64,000 nt of DNA from Gracilaria vermiculophylla (Eukaryota > Rhodophyta > Florideophyceae > Gracilariales > Gracilariaceae), in assembly GCA_019155205.2 (NCBI GenBank), contig JAHNZQ020000277.1:1581742-1645741 (forward strand), read 5' to 3'. Positions 23,001-34,955 of this stretch are shown piece by piece. Both the position numbers and the translations under genes were made by a program. Under the pieces are notes generated by a model. That model was given only the letters and a program-made list of their open reading frames with translations, had not been told where the DNA came from and did not search any database. Every line of letters begins with the position of its first letter. Position 1 is the first letter of the stretch.

Positions 23001-23235
23001 CAGACCCCTTTACTAAGTTTCCTTTCACAACATCACGCATACTTCAAAACGAAAACGACTGTGTGCTGTGCAAGTTTCAAAAGAAAAGATAGTAAACGCA
23101 GTGGCGAAGTTGATGAGGAAGATTAGAAAGGAATGGACAAAGATGCTGCGAAACCGTCTCCGGTTTGTGCTTACGTAAGTTAGACAAGTGTGCTTCTCCT
23201 GATCATATACCTAAGACGCTGGATAACGAAAAATG
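20041..23235. other. Spacer, mostly AT-rich, no gene recognised
   Basis: A TGTTGG at 20074 might open the 3' LTR of the copia element, but no partner LTR lies in the window to confirm it. From about 20580 the sequence is AT-rich with only short meaningless frames. It includes a 19-nt poly-G run at 21752-21770. Confidence 0.5.
21752..21770 (+). repeat. Poly-G homopolymer, 19 nt
   Basis: Uninterrupted run of G in otherwise AT-rich sequence. The exact length is likely to be unreliable in an assembly. Confidence 0.9.
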
Positions 23236-24197
23236 TCAGCGATCGGGGAAGGCGTTGCCAGTACCTCTACCCTTGCCTCTACCTCTGCCCCTACCTCTGC
23301 TTCGCATCGGAGGCATAGGGGATGGGCGCGGCACATGCGGGTGAATTGTTCTCATATGCTCTTCAAGGTGGGAGGCGTGAGCGAAGAATTTCCGACACAA
23401 TGGGCATTGATATCGCTTGTGTCGTTGATGGACAGTGACAAGATGTGTTTTGAGAACGCTTCGTCTTGAGAATGACAAACCACAATATTCACACTGAAAA
23501 GGGCTCAGCTCGGAGTGAACCGTAGCACGATGCCTATCAAGGTTAGGCTTCTGATGAAACGGGTGTCCGCAAATAGCACACACGTAGGGTTTTTCCTGTG
23601 ACACAAAGTCGTCAGATCAACAAGAGAGATGGATGTTAAGTTCTTCGCAACTTCCGCGCGTGGAATAATTCTTGAGGCGCACATTCAAGATTCAAGACTT
23701 ACATTTCGATGGATGTTAGCCACATGTCTTTCCTTATGGTGTTTTCGACCGAAAGACAGGGTACAGTATTCACATTTGTATATCCGTGCCGAGTCGTCGG
23801 TATCATTTCGCCGCCGCCGTGTTCGCGGCGGTTGAGTTACAGATGGACGTGCTCGCAACGGTCGCGGTGTGCGTGTGCGACGCAATCTTGCGTGCTGATC
23901 GGCAGAACCAGGGGGTGTGGATGTGGTACTTTCGTTCGAGAACGATGACATAGCACGAACTTGCGAGAGTCTGTGAAGATTAGAACGCGCGGGTGCGCGA
24001 GGAAGCGGATTTGCTGAGGAAGGGGGTTGAAGGTGGAGAGGCACAGGTAGAAGCGGAAACGCAGCATTAGACGAAGACGCTTGATGTGATAAAGGCGGTT
24101 GCGCGCTGGCTAGCATTTGCTCTTCCTCATCAGCTGGAGCGAGCCCTCGACGGCGCATGAAACGCTGAAAGTCCTTCCCTGCCAACTCCTCGTCCAT
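23236..24197 (-). CDS. C2H2 zinc-finger protein, two exons
   Basis: Exon 1 is 24197-23703 and exon 2 is 23595-23236, separated by a 107-bp intron with donor GTAAGT and acceptor TTTGTGTCACAG. Splicing is phase 0 and joins HRN to EKPYVC, recreating a standard zinc-finger linker. The predicted protein has 284 residues. The N-terminal half is proline-, serine- and arginine-rich and probably disordered. Four C2H2 fingers follow: YKCEYC...HVANIH, YVCAIC...HRATVH, FQCEYC...HLVTVH and YQCPLC...HMRTIH, all with C-x2-C-x12-H-x4-H spacing. The tail is an RG repeat (RSRGRGRGRGKGRG). It is probably a nuclear DNA-binding regulator; the target is unknown. Confidence 0.85.
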
Positions 24198-24741
24198 TTC
24201 GCTTTCTTTCTGGGTGTGTCAACGGGAGCTCAAGACGGCGTGGTCGTACAAACAACAACGAGTTTGCTCGCCAAACACCGGGCACACCTTGGAAAACAAG
24301 AGCACGAATGGAAGCACGAGCGCGACGTGAGAACTAGCCGCCGCAGATGATTAAACACAGGAGCAATCGGATTGCTAGGATTGTTCAGATGCGATCATAC
24401 AGCCGAAAGGCCGACACACGGAGAGAAAGACGAGACAGTCCACAGTGGCCCCCTTGTGGCTGGGAGCGTAAGGATGCAATTGACGATGGCGACAAGAGCG
24501 ACGGAATTGGAATGATAAGGTGGAGGGAAATTATGGGCGCGTATGAAATGCGTGAAATGATCCGAGACGGTTTCGGACGCAAAGGCGGTGAAAACGAAGA
24601 ACGAAAACGATAGGGGTACCCAAAGATAAGGCTTCCAAAGACAGCTGCGGCAAGAAAAGCGGGAGGAGCCAATTGCTGATGACGAGGAGGGGCAATGAGG
24701 GGATGAAGGGAGCATTTATGGAGGTGAGCTTGGTTGCGCTT
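24198..24741. other. Upstream region of the zinc-finger gene
   Basis: No clear gene. A 95-codon minus-strand frame (24672-24385) beginning MAPPAFLAAAVFGSLIFG has a hydrophobic start and could be a small membrane protein, but nothing else supports it. The promoter of the zinc-finger gene should lie here. Confidence 0.3.
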
Positions 24742-25362
24742 TCAGAAAGCAGGGCGGCTACCTTCGGCGGCCTGGGCGTAATGTTTGGGTAAGTATGGGT
24801 TTTGGTCAGAAGCGGCCTCTTTCACATCGGCGTGAGCTGCAAGGAGTGTCTCGCGAGCGTTGCTGAAGTGGTCATAGACGAATGTGTCAACCGCAGCGAG
24901 CGGAGAGGGGTGAAGCTGAAGGGCGTACGGGTGCACACAGCGGGCAGTGATCTCGTGAAGTGACAAGTCTCGTAATGACGGCGGGGCGGTGTTTGCCGGG
25001 AGACGTTCCACAGTCAGGGACAGCGAATGAGGTGGCAGAGAGGGACACGGAAGCACGGCGATGAGACGTTTGCTCTGTAGTGTTAGTTGCGTGAGGTGGG
25101 ACGGGGGACTCGTGTGGACATGCGCCAAAGTATGGGGGGTGGAGGGGATGGAGGGGGAGGAAGGGGTGGGGGACAGGTAAATGGGTGTGTGGGCGGAAAC
25201 GCTCGTGGTTCTAATCGGGCAAGTCCGGCGGGGGGGCAGAAGGCTCTGCGTAGGTGCACAACTCACGACGAGTCCATTTAAACCAAGGCCCCGCTCCCCT
25301 GGCCAGGGCAACGTGGTGTAACACCACAAATATGGATCCACTTCGTCGCCGACGCCGCGCAC
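24742..25362 (-). CDS. Hypothetical protein, 206 codons
   Basis: An open frame in the GC-rich island, on the same strand as the zinc-finger gene and about 540 bp upstream of it. The first 100 residues are rich in Pro, Ser and Thr. The last 90 look more protein-like, with a strand-rich stretch (LSLTVERLP), LSLHEITARC and a helical part (VDTFVYDHFSNARETLLAAHADVKEA). I do not recognise a family. The start is uncertain, since other frames are also open over 25200-25400. It may be real because of codon-like composition in the C-terminal half, but long chance frames are common at this GC content. Confidence 0.4.
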   Translation of the reverse strand: MRGVGDEVDPYLWCYTTLPWPGERGLGLNGLVVSCAPTQSLLPPRRTCPIRTTSVSAHTPIYLSPTPSSPSIPSTPHTLAHVHTSPPSHLTQLTLQSKRLIAVLPCPSLPPHSLSLTVERLPANTAPPSLRDLSLHEITARCVHPYALQLHPSPLAAVDTFVYDHFSNARETLLAAHADVKEAASDQNPYLPKHYAQAAEGSRPAF

Positions 25363-25506
25363 GCATCCACCTTCCGCGCCTCCGGTTCCACAGCACTAGC
25401 AGTGTAATTGGCATGTACGTGCGTGTAGGGGAGTGCGCACGTGTGCGCGCGCTGACACGGGCTGTTTCGACCGCGGCGTGCCCCTTTCGGCGCTGTAGGT
25501 GGCAGC

Positions 25507-26160
25507 TTGCGCGCTGACGTAGCCCTACACGTCAGCCCCCCACCCCCTACCGCTTTGCTTGCCGCCATGGGCGCGCGCGCACACCGCTTGCACGTCTGGC
25601 AGCACAAAAGCACACTTTGCATGGCGCACGCGCCGTCGTGCGTTAGCGCAACTCGCTCCGCGCAATCACAAGACCGCTTCCCGATATTCCGCGTGCACCG
25701 TCCCCTCTTATCTTCACACCATGGCCCCAGCGTGGTACTTCTGCGCCTGGATGGTGCCGGCGTCCTCGAGCAACAGCGCGCACGTTTTCATCACACTGCA
25801 CACAACTGTACCACTACATCATCTCACTGCGCACCCACCGTTACGCCAGCAATCTTGGCCCGCGTTTCCCTAACCGAGCTGCAGGCCCCTCAAAGCCGAA
25901 TGCGTCCGCAATCCATTGTTTCTGTTTCGCTGTCCCGCTTCCGGCAGCAGCCCGCCCATTGGTTCCGCCGCCTCGCAAAAATCAAGTTTAGCTACACCTC
26001 AAGCTCGCAAACTGTTCGAGTCCGTTTTGTGCCACAGGTTCTCTCATCTCATTTTCAAATGAGCAGCGACAAACTGCGTCCAAATCGTACAAAACATCAG
26101 CACACACCAGCGAAAGAGCTCCAACTCCGACAGAGCGGTGATTACACAACTGCTCCATAA
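25507..26160 (+). CDS. Doubtful frame of 217 codons
   Basis: An open plus-strand frame divergent from the 25362 frame, in GC-rich sequence. Composition is rich in His, Ser, Arg and Ala without any motif, signal peptide or membrane segment. Overlapping alternative frames are also open. It could be promoter or UTR sequence of the divergent gene. Listed because it is one of the longest frames in the island. Confidence 0.15.
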   Translation: MRADVALHVSPPPPTALLAAMGARAHRLHVWQHKSTLCMAHAPSCVSATRSAQSQDRFPIFRVHRPLLSSHHGPSVVLLRLDGAGVLEQQRARFHHTAHNCTTTSSHCAPTVTPAILARVSLTELQAPQSRMRPQSIVSVSLSRFRQQPAHWFRRLAKIKFSYTSSSQTVRVRFVPQVLSSHFQMSSDKLRPNRTKHQHTPAKELQLRQSGDYTTAP

Positions 26161-27864
26161 CGTGCACCCTTCTATGACAACTCCGCCGTGCCCTAGGAAA
26201 CCCTCCATTCACCGGGCTGCAGGGTTACACGGGCTACAAGTACTTTTCAAATCATTAACTACGTCCACTCGCTTATCAGACACCTCATCGGCACGTGTTC
26301 GCAGCCGCGCAGCCACGTGTCCACGCCCAAAGTATCATGCAATGCATCCGCTGTGAGCAGCTCATCATCGCACCTAGCGCTAAGGTATGAACCCAAAACA
26401 CTTTGTTGCATCCCTGTTCATCAACATCGGCCCCATCCTATCAACACACTCTTTCATTCGCCCTCCCTTGCTGTGAAAAATTCTACTAGTAAAACGCGAC
26501 AATTCGCTTGTTGGCTGAGTGCGTATTCAGCAAGATTAATGTTTTACGTTAACGTGTGGTCCTTCAGAAAATAACCGGCGCCAACCCGATCGTACAAAAC
26601 AACAGCAGCCACTTACCAGAAAAAATGCTAGTCTCCCAATCCAGAGCATAGCAGATTACTAGGCGTACTTACGAGTTGCAACCGTCTTCCCCACCTTGTA
26701 ACGTCGACGATCAAGGAATCATATGATTTATTTGTCTTAGAAAAGATTAAGAAAGCTGTTCTTCTCGAAAATTTAAGCAACACTCACGAAACAAGAAGGT
26801 AGAAATCTTTCTGCCAATGCCTTTCTACGACATTTTGAGTCATATTTTCAGAGAACTAATGACGCGCCCGCAATTCATGAGAAGAGCATTTACTTTACAA
26901 AGCTCCTCCCTTTTCTTCACCACGTATTACGGTACACGAGCGACTTTATATTGAGTTTTGAGATGTTTGCCAAAATTTTTCCATACAGCAGACACCAATA
27001 ACAATTTGTGCATATCCAATATTCCTTCCATAATGAATTCCAGGATTATTCATGTTCATCAAATATTCAAAAAAAGATCCACAGATGCCATTTAAAAAAA
27101 CTTATTCTTTGCTAAGAATCTGAAAAATAAAAACTTTAAAAACTTCGATTTCATATATTTTAAAAAATAAACCCGTATTATGATGATGCCTATTCCATCA
27201 TCATGTTATCCCAGCGCACATAACCGGGCAATTTAATAAATCATGTTCATTATTTGAACAAGAGAATTCCACTAATCAAAACTAGGCGATCCAAAAACTT
27301 ATATGAAATTAAAACCTCGCGTTGGCCAGCTGTCAGAATCTCTTTTCCCCAAAACATGTTTCGATGCCAAAATACACTTGCTTTTTTTTAAAGTATATTT
27401 TAAACTATAAGCATGTCACATTGCGACTACAGTTATAAACTTCGAACCTCTTTCGATCGAAATATTTGCATATCATTTCTTGCAGTACTCATAGTCTAAT
27501 AGTATTCAAAAACTATTCTCTCATACTAAAAAAAAAAAAAAGTGTGCTGCGCAAAAAGATAGGACCGCCCCCAAAATACAGCTTGTGGTCAACATGGTTC
27601 TCTTTTTTTTATGTAGACCACACAGCACAGTTGCGAATAAAACTAAAGCACTAAAACACACACTACATTATTCATAAAACAATTTTGTAACAGTACAAAA
27701 ATAAAAATTAATTTTATAGCTATTCAAAAAGATAGATCCACTTTAGGTAAACGTTCAATATTTAATTCTCAACCCCTACTTTAACTCTAAAACATGTTCA
27801 CCTATATAAACAAGATTTGTTACCACTACGAAATCATTTTAAAAAGTAAGAAGCATATCTCGCT
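26161..27864. other. Spacer, no gene recognised
   Basis: GC content falls sharply after about 26640, marking the end of gene island 1. The remainder is AT-rich with short homopolymers, including an A run near 27529-27541. Confidence 0.5.
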
Positions 27865-28866
27865 ATGGGTAGAGGTCAGCAACTTTTTGAAGAAGAAAAA
27901 GGAAAAATTGCAGCACTATCTATCGTAGATGGAAGCTCTAGGGACATTTCCAAAGCATTAGAAAGGTCTAAAACAGTCGTTTTAAAAGACGTAAACAAGA
28001 AAAACAATTATGGAAAGTCGAAAAGCCCAGGAAGGCCGAAAAAAATGACTGCAGCAATTACGGAACGAGTGGTTTGGGAAGCAGTGACGACATGTAATTC
28101 ATCTAGTTCTATTCGTCAGGCACTCGATCTGTTTTTGAGTACTTCTACCATTCGCAGGACATTGAATCAGAATCCAAATATTAAATATAAGAAGAAAAAA
28201 TGCACTCCTGTATTAACGGAAAAACACAAAAAAAGGAGAATGAAGTCGGCCAGGACGTTTTTCACGTTAAAAGATTCAGAGTGGAACAAAAGTATTTTTA
28301 GCGATGAAAAGAAGTTTAATTTGGATGGCCCATATGGCTTTCAGTACTATTGGCATGATATAAGGATGCAGGAAAAAATATTCTCTAAACGTCAAAATAT
28401 GGGAGGGGTTCTTTAATGACTTGGGCAGAATCCTGTAGAAATGGAAAAACAAATTTAGCCATTCTAAAAGGTACATAGAATGCAAAGGACTACTCCAATA
28501 CGTTGGAAGAATTTTTATTACCATTTGCGTTTGAAATCTACGGTCTTGATTGGGAATTTTAGCAAGACAGTGCCTCTATATAAACTGCAAACCACACAAA
28601 AATGTGGTTTCAAAACAATAATATTGATGTAATGGAGTGGCCAGCGCATTCCCCGGATCTTAACCCTATTGAGAATCTGTGGGTGATAATGGCGCGCAAA
28701 GTTTATTGCGGTTGAAGGCGATATAATACTGTCAGAGAATTGCAGAATACTGTTACGCAGGAATGGAATTCCATACAGGAGGAAACGTTACATAATTTTC
28801 TCAATTATATGCAGAACCGTTGCGTTGGACTCCTACACAACACTGGTAGAAAAATAAAGTCTTAAA
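27865..28866 (+). pseudogene. Tc1/mariner-family transposase, better preserved copy
   Basis: ATG 27865 opens 183 codons: two N-terminal helix-turn-helix segments (EEEKGKIAALSIVDGSSRD, SPGRPKKMTAA) and the start of the catalytic core, [21 protein letters not shown], where SDEKKF holds the first Asp. A frameshift near 28405 ends this frame. The rest is readable in other frames: QDSASI, where the family has QDNAP, so the Asp is kept, and [20 protein letters not shown] with the third acid, ending near 28864 with a TAA. Stops at about 28479, 28559, 28579 and 28715 confirm inactivation. A solo LTR lies 50 bp downstream. Terminal repeats were not identified with confidence. Confidence 0.88.
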
Positions 28867-28919
28867 CGTACTGCAATGCGCAAATAAAACACTTTTATTA
28901 TTGGTGGACCTATCATTTT

Positions 28920-29470
28920 TGTAGTGCAGTGGCTCCTAAGTAAAAGCGGTGGTGTGGCCTTATGGTACAATATGCCTAAGGAGGGCTCGTATTTTATTAG
29001 CTGGGCCACATGGTGCCTAATCCCGCCGGCGTGCGCAACAGTATCATTGAGGGACGGTAGAATTATTATTTATTTTGGTTAATTTTTGCAGATAATTGCT
29101 ACAGTAAGGAGACCTGCCGAGGCAGGCTCCCGCCTTGATACTTAATGTGCCGGTTGAGCTCCACCTCTGGGGAAATAAAGACACGCACCCTTGAGTCTTC
29201 ATCTACTTTTCCGGTTGGAGTCTCTTGTCGATCAACGCTGGTTTCTATGCCGCCGATCCCCAGATCGCATCATAGCAGCGCCTGTAGGAGCATTGTCCGC
29301 CCAGTAAACCTCCCCCTCCGCTTTGTGTTTGCGGATCCCCTTTAAGAATTCCCCCGGCTCGCGACAGCGGATACCGGAGACCCCCTTTAGGAACACGCAC
29401 CTTTGGAGTTAACAAACTCCTAACGGACGTTATGCTTTACTACCTCGAGAGGAGGGCTGACAGTAACAAA
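28920..29470 (+). repeat. Solo LTR, gypsy family A
   Basis: A 551-bp LTR starting TGTAGTGCAG and ending GACAGTAACAAA (family end ACCACA, mutated). Flanked by the perfect 5-bp duplication ATTTT at 28915-28919 and 29471-29475. Confidence 0.92.
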
Positions 29471-29475
29471 ATTTT

Positions 29476-31739
29476 GGACAGCTATAAATCTGAAATTTTT
29501 ATCTCATTCAAAAGTCGTTTGGCGTTTTCATTTGAAGCAGATGAATATCAATTACTACATTGAAGGTGCCACTGTATGTGACTTTTTGGTAGAGATAAAC
29601 GATGCTTAGTCTTGTTACGTTCAGTTCAGAGGGTATACCTTTCATTATGCACAGCACCCGTAGAACAATGAAACAACCACAATTATTAAACTAATGCGTA
29701 TCGTCTTTCTCAGTTTTTGACACTAATGCAGTCATTTATAGAGTAAAGCTTTGTCATAAATCCTGTACAAGTACATGTAATACATAATATGTAGCAGAAC
29801 ATCAAATTCACCATAATATTGGGCACTTATTTACGTTCAAATATTGTATTTTTTTTGCGTGGACAAAGGCATTTAAGAAAAACCCCTTTTCTTCACAAGG
29901 ATGGCGATAGTAGCAGATTCTCAACGTGTTTGTAGAAACAAAGATCTAAAATCAATAAACCGCTTCCGCGGAAACGAATAATTTCTGCAAAACTAGTTAT
30001 TCTTCGTGTTGTCTTCTTTAACAGCTCATAATTCATGATTTTAATTTTATGTTCGCCCTACTGCCCAAAAACTTTTGCAATCTAAGCGTGTAAGCATTCA
30101 GTCAAGAAGTTCATTTTATTGTCCGAACTTAGAACATAGCAAGATTTTACATGCAATCAATATCATACGATAAAACTTTGCACTGAATAAGAAGAAATAG
30201 TAAAATTTTGGAATGTTATGTTGTCTATAGTTGCATAACAATAATAATTCGTTCCGAAACAATACAATGGGTTACAGTTTTTGCATTTCTTACATTTGAA
30301 ATTAGAAAACAGAGAATCATGGTGATGACGAATTTCAGTATAGTTATAATGATAAACATTTATGCCTATATCACTTTTTTGGTTGATGAAAAGGAAGAGT
30401 TTTAAAATTTTAAAATCAATTTGTATTTCGCTAAATAACTAGTTATCATAAATTGCTTTTCTTTTCCAAAAAAACTTATTACTTTTGCTCCCACAACTTA
30501 ACCAGACATCTACAATAAATGTGGCAGAAACGGACACGGGGATGAAAAAACACATCATGTAAGCTACGTGACAATATTTATATCTTTTACCTATTTCGAA
30601 AATTTCGTTTTCTGTAATTGTTGTCATGTCTCTACATGGAAGGCTTTGTTCAAAAAATATGAAGAAAAATAAATTTTGGTGGCTATAAAGCTTGGTTTTA
30701 TGGATGTAGGATAAAAATTTCTATAGTATTTGGTAGAATACATAATTAAAGCTCCCTTAACTGTGCATACAGTGCGCCAGATACTCATACTTGTATTTAA
30801 AGTTTTGATTATTCAAAAAACCTGACGAAGAAAGCTGAAGATGATAAAAATTATCACACTCAAAATTTTACCGAAACACATTCCCGTTAATTGGACTTCT
30901 ACATCTAAGACCTGCTTTACTTCATTGGCTTTGGGGTCATTTTGGCTACTTCTTTGTTTCCATAACAGAGAAAAAAACAATTGAACGCAGCCTGCATTTG
31001 ACTTATAGAGATATTTTGAAAAACTTACATCACGCTGCGTACATTTCACGATTTTTGGAGGTTGCCAGGCTTGCACGGCGCGTTGGTGACGTACCACGCG
31101 TTTAATGGTTATTTGAGGAAACTATCAAATCCATTGAACTCAAGCGACAAAGACGCAGCTGGTTACTATACTGAGCGCCATGGATGTGGCGCTTCTGTTG
31201 CACAACACGCCAATTTTGTTAATATTATCGTAGCTTTGCGATGATAGTTATTGTGCGCCAGGTTATCGTGCAATTCCCGCAAAGTACAAGAGCCGCAGAA
31301 GCATCCAAGACTTCCCTTCTTGGTGGAATAGCTATATGATAGAGCCCTGCTCAGAGCACACAACTTGTTAAACGAAACTCCGACGCGCTTCTCCGCACGA
31401 GTGATAAACGGGCTAATGCGAAGCTATAAAGGGCGCGCTGAACGAAAGAGTTGCAGAAACAAAGACGACATAAAGGTGGAACGGTTCCATGAGGCGTGAT
31501 GAGAGCGCTAGCTGCAAGTGAGACGATTGTTCATATGCAAACCGGCGTACCAGATGCATGGCAGTACACCGAGTTAAAAACTTCACACAGGGTGGAAAAA
31601 CAATCCGCAACGCGCCGAAATATGGGGTGAGATAATGAAGATTGGACGACTAGCCTGGCTCGAGCGTCGATGCTCCGCAAGAAGTTCGTCCTGTGCCTGC
31701 GCGTCAGAATCAGAGACAACAGCTGCTTACCTATGTAGC
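29476..31739. other. Spacer, no gene recognised
   Basis: AT-rich to about 31060, then more balanced. Several frames of 60-95 codons occur on both strands, such as the minus-strand frame at 31097-30813 with a hydrophobic end, but none has a recognisable domain. Confidence 0.45.
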
Positions 31740-32304
31740 ACACTAGATCCTAAGGTGATATTGTCATGTGGCTTCACTACGGGATATTCTTAAGGAGGGG
31801 ATATTCGTAAGGAGGGTTCGTATTTTAGTATCTGAGCCGCGTTGTGCACTCTTCGTCCTACGTGCGCTACAGCACCTCTAAGGAACAGTAGAAGTTAGAT
31901 TTATTTTTAATTAATTGGTCCAGGTAACTACTACATTAGTGATACCTGCCGAGGCGAGCTCCCCGCATGGTACTTAATTTGCTGGTTGAGCTCAATCTCT
32001 GGGGAGGGAAACCAAGCACCCTTGAGTCTTCGTCTATTTTTCCGGTTGGAGATTCTTGTGGAATACTCCTAGGTTTCTAATGCGCCGATCCCCATGTCGC
32101 CTCGTAGAAGCGCCGGTAGGTGCATTGTCCCTCCAGTGAGCCCCCTTCTCCGCTTGGTGTTTGCGGATCTCCTTTCAAGATTTCTCCGGCTCGTGAGAGC
32201 GACTACCGGAGACCACCTTTATGAAATCATATGTTCGAAGTCACCACGAACTCCTAACGGACGTTGTGCACCACTATCCTGAAAGAAGAACTGACGGTAT
32301 CACA
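31740..32304 (+). repeat. Degenerate LTR, gypsy family A (5' LTR of a truncated copy)
   Basis: Aligned with the other family A LTRs from TCCTAAGG at about 31747 onward and ending ATCACA at 32304. The first 10-15 bases are lost or diverged, and a short duplication (GGATATTC twice) lies near 31780-31810. It is followed at once by the family primer-binding site. Confidence 0.8.
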
Positions 32305-32306
32305 AC

Positions 32307-32322
32307 TGGTCTCCCGACTTAG
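32307..32322 (+). promoter_or_regulatory. Primer-binding site of the truncated gypsy copy
   Basis: TGGTCTCCCGACTTAG, 2 nt after the LTR end, matches the site after the 5027 element's 5' LTR. Confidence 0.7.
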
Positions 32323-32413
32323 AAGGTACGATTCGTAAAGGATTCGCAAGAGTTACAACAGACCAGCGTTTCTAGTTTGCAACGATCGGAACTCAGACCC
32401 CTCGGAACGCCCA

Positions 32414-33290
32414 ATGGAGACCCCCCTACAGGAACCTCAACCAACCAACACCGTTGGTGGCGGCAGTACACGCAGCGCTTTCCAGAAGATGGCTGTCAAA
32501 CTGGAGGACCCTGAAAGTCTCCTAAAAAATCCTAGGTCCTCTGTGGAGCGTTTCAGGAAAAGACTTAGGAGAGTGCACGATCGAAGGCAAGCTGAACCCC
32601 CCGCGACATCTCAGGAGAACATCGACGTGCAAGTTGAAGAACCGCACACGGCACCTAAACATCCACCTCAAGAGCTGTAGGGACGGTAACACCCGGTGGC
32701 TAACTCTCTCTGAGATTCTCTGGCCCCGCCCCTTACGGTTTGACTCTCACAGGAGCTGGTTTAAAAACGTCCCGCAGGTGTTGGGGCTCATTTTGGAGGG
32801 CGTTGCCACGCCGTTGTGGAATAAATCGCAACGGAGAGTGCTCATCGTGCTATGGATGTCTTGCTGGATTCTGACGCCTTCCTAGAGGAGATCTCAGATG
32901 CTATCCGTGTGGAGGTTCGATCTCAAACCGCGCAGCTACTCCCCACAGTGGCATTTCAAATTCATTCTTCCATACAAGAGAGATTCTCTCTATCAAAACC
33001 TAAGGTGATCCCGCACAGAGGAGGACAGTATACTGCCGCCCCCTACGCCAGAGGAGGAAAGGATACTAAAATGGGGAAACGAGAACACTTCAGGAATATT
33101 GCTATGAACCGCCGAGACATTTCGCTTACTGGATGAGGACTGGATATTGGTCGTAGAGAACTTCACCAACGGAGAGAAGGACAGCATACTCCTCGGGTTA
33201 GTCGCGACAACGGAGGTATCACCAGGCACCCGGAAAACCTTCAGGAAAGACGCCGAAAGAAAGGGAGGGAGAAAAGCAGAAAGCAATACA
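32414..33290 (+). pseudogene. gag N-terminal fragment of a truncated gypsy family A copy
   Basis: Clean frame 32414-32680 (METPLQEPQPTNTVGGGS...), homologous to gag at 5737, and further homologous pieces such as DAFLEEISDAIRVEVRSQT at 32870-32940 in another frame. The segment breaks off near 33300, close to an LTR of another family at 33324. Capsid, pol and 3' LTR are absent, so this is a 5' remnant. Confidence 0.75.
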
Positions 33291-33323
33291 CCAGTTCGGA
33301 GACATTCTCATGTTTGACGCTGG

Positions 33324-34009
33324 TTTGGGAAAGCGCAGCGCACAGAGCACACAACAGAGAACTGTAAAGGGAGAGCTCGAAACAGTCTTGCGACAATGCC
33401 AATCCGAACGGTGAGAGAATGGGGACGGAGGAAGGGCGTGCCGTTGCGTACCGTAACTATGTTAAGGTAGCACCGAGTGATTGAGGAGGAATGCGCGGTT
33501 GATACATACAAACGCGTGCGGTTGGCGAAACGGAGACGAGTTGCTTAAGAAACCCGAGCGGAGCATTGTGTAGTGTGCCAAACTAGTATGGTGAAGAACT
33601 ACGCACGGGGTGATTTTCTATTTAATCGGTGGAGGTACGAGTTGAGCTCGCTACGTAGTGGGGTCACCAAGCACCTTACAGTCCCGCGTACGTACTATGC
33701 ACTACCTACTGTACTATCGCACTCCCTAATTGGCGTTCCACGTGTGCGTTTACTGTGGCCGGGCCACCTTCCAGCATTCCAAAGCGTTCCCCAAGTGTGT
33801 GCACCTGTGCGCACGCACGCGCCGCCATGCCATCAACCGACACACGGTACACCGACGTACCTCGATTCCGTTGCGCGCTCCATCGTGACATGTCACCCAC
33901 TGATACGGTGCACTACCCCGCGCTAGCCCACATGGCGTTTTCCACTACGCACTCTTTCGCTTTTCCGCCTCGGTATATGCCGCAACCCGATTGGTCTCAC
34001 TATTTTACA
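33324..34009. repeat. LTR of gypsy family B (probably solo)
   Basis: About 686 bp closely similar to 52062-52748 over the full length, from AAAGCGCAG to CTCACTATTTTACA. The 52062 copy shows this is an LTR, because a primer-binding site abuts it on the minus strand. Here no primer-binding site is adjacent, and flanking 5-mers (GCTGG, GATTC) do not match. Confidence 0.75.
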
Positions 34010-34600
34010 GATTCCCCTTGTCGGGCTGCATTTCATCCTCGAAGTGTTCAGTACGTATACTTGTCGGATCCAGTGCAAACGCGGCGCTAGTGTGAGACAA
34101 GGTACCCCGGACACGGAATTGGGCCTAGTGATATACGAGCGGTAAAAGAAGGTCTTTTTGCTGGTCTATGCGGTTTTCGCAAATCCACGTAAAAGTTCGC
34201 GGGGGTGCACTGACGCATGCAGAGGCCAGCTAAAAGATCTGTTCGGTCGCGACAGATCGCTAAGCGGAGCGAAACTGTTCCGAACACGGAGAACGTCGGT
34301 GGGAGATTTCGTTTTCGCTGACCGATGTGACTTTCGCGCAACCACCAAACCGTGCGCGTGATTGCACGAAAGATTGAGGAGGTCAGCAAAGGGATTTGTT
34401 TGTTCGCGATCACCGAAAATACGAGCGAAACGATTCGCGACATACAACATTTCGTCGTCTGTGTTATGGGACTGCTAGTTTATCGGTCAAAAAAGAATGT
34501 TCAGAAACGACGAAAAAACCGGTGAAATTATTCAGTTTTGGATGTGCAAATTTTCTAAAATAACTTCATGCCTTCGAAATAGTTGGTTTTGTCTGAAAGA
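34010..34600. other. Spacer, no gene recognised
   Basis: About 590 bp right of the family B LTR. Frames are short and overlapping, without motifs. Confidence 0.4.
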
Positions 34601-34639
34601 AAAACTAGCACTTAACTGCAATAATTGTTTTCTGGCTGA

Positions 34640-34725
34640 AAAGATAAGGGGGATTCAACTTCACTTTCCGCAGTTATTGTCATTCGAGAAACAGGACAAC
34701 ACACCTAATATTCAAGCTGCATAGC
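34640..34725 (+). pseudogene. Short Tc1-like fragment
   Basis: The end of a short frame reads FEKQDNTPNIQAA, aligning with FKQDNAPVHTA in the copy at 1773, and the DNA shares the pattern AAACAGGA(T/C)AA..GC.CCT. It stops at the edge of gene island 2. The segment is short and chance similarity is possible. Confidence 0.35.
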
Positions 34726-34955
34726 TCAATAGATAATCAAATAGGTGGTAGCCCCAGTTTCTTGGCACTGGCGATCTGGTTTAACTCTTTCACTTCTCGT
34801 GCAGATAACCCACGGCCTCCACGGACCACCCCAGAACTTTTCATGACGTGCATTACGATATTGCTTCCCTTTCCCCGCGAGCCATACTGCAGCCTTACCC
34901 TCCTCGACACCCCCTTCAGCCAAACCGGGTTCCAATTATCCTTCCCACTCACATC

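Noticed and set aside
25507..26160. 217-codon frame as a confident gene
   Set aside because: No motif, several overlapping alternative frames, and composition expected by chance. Kept only at very low confidence.
33573..34090. Overlapping plus-strand frames of 111-117 codons, repeated at 52312-52802
   Set aside because: They lie entirely within the family B LTR copies and recur because the LTR is repeated. LTRs of this type are not expected to encode proteins.
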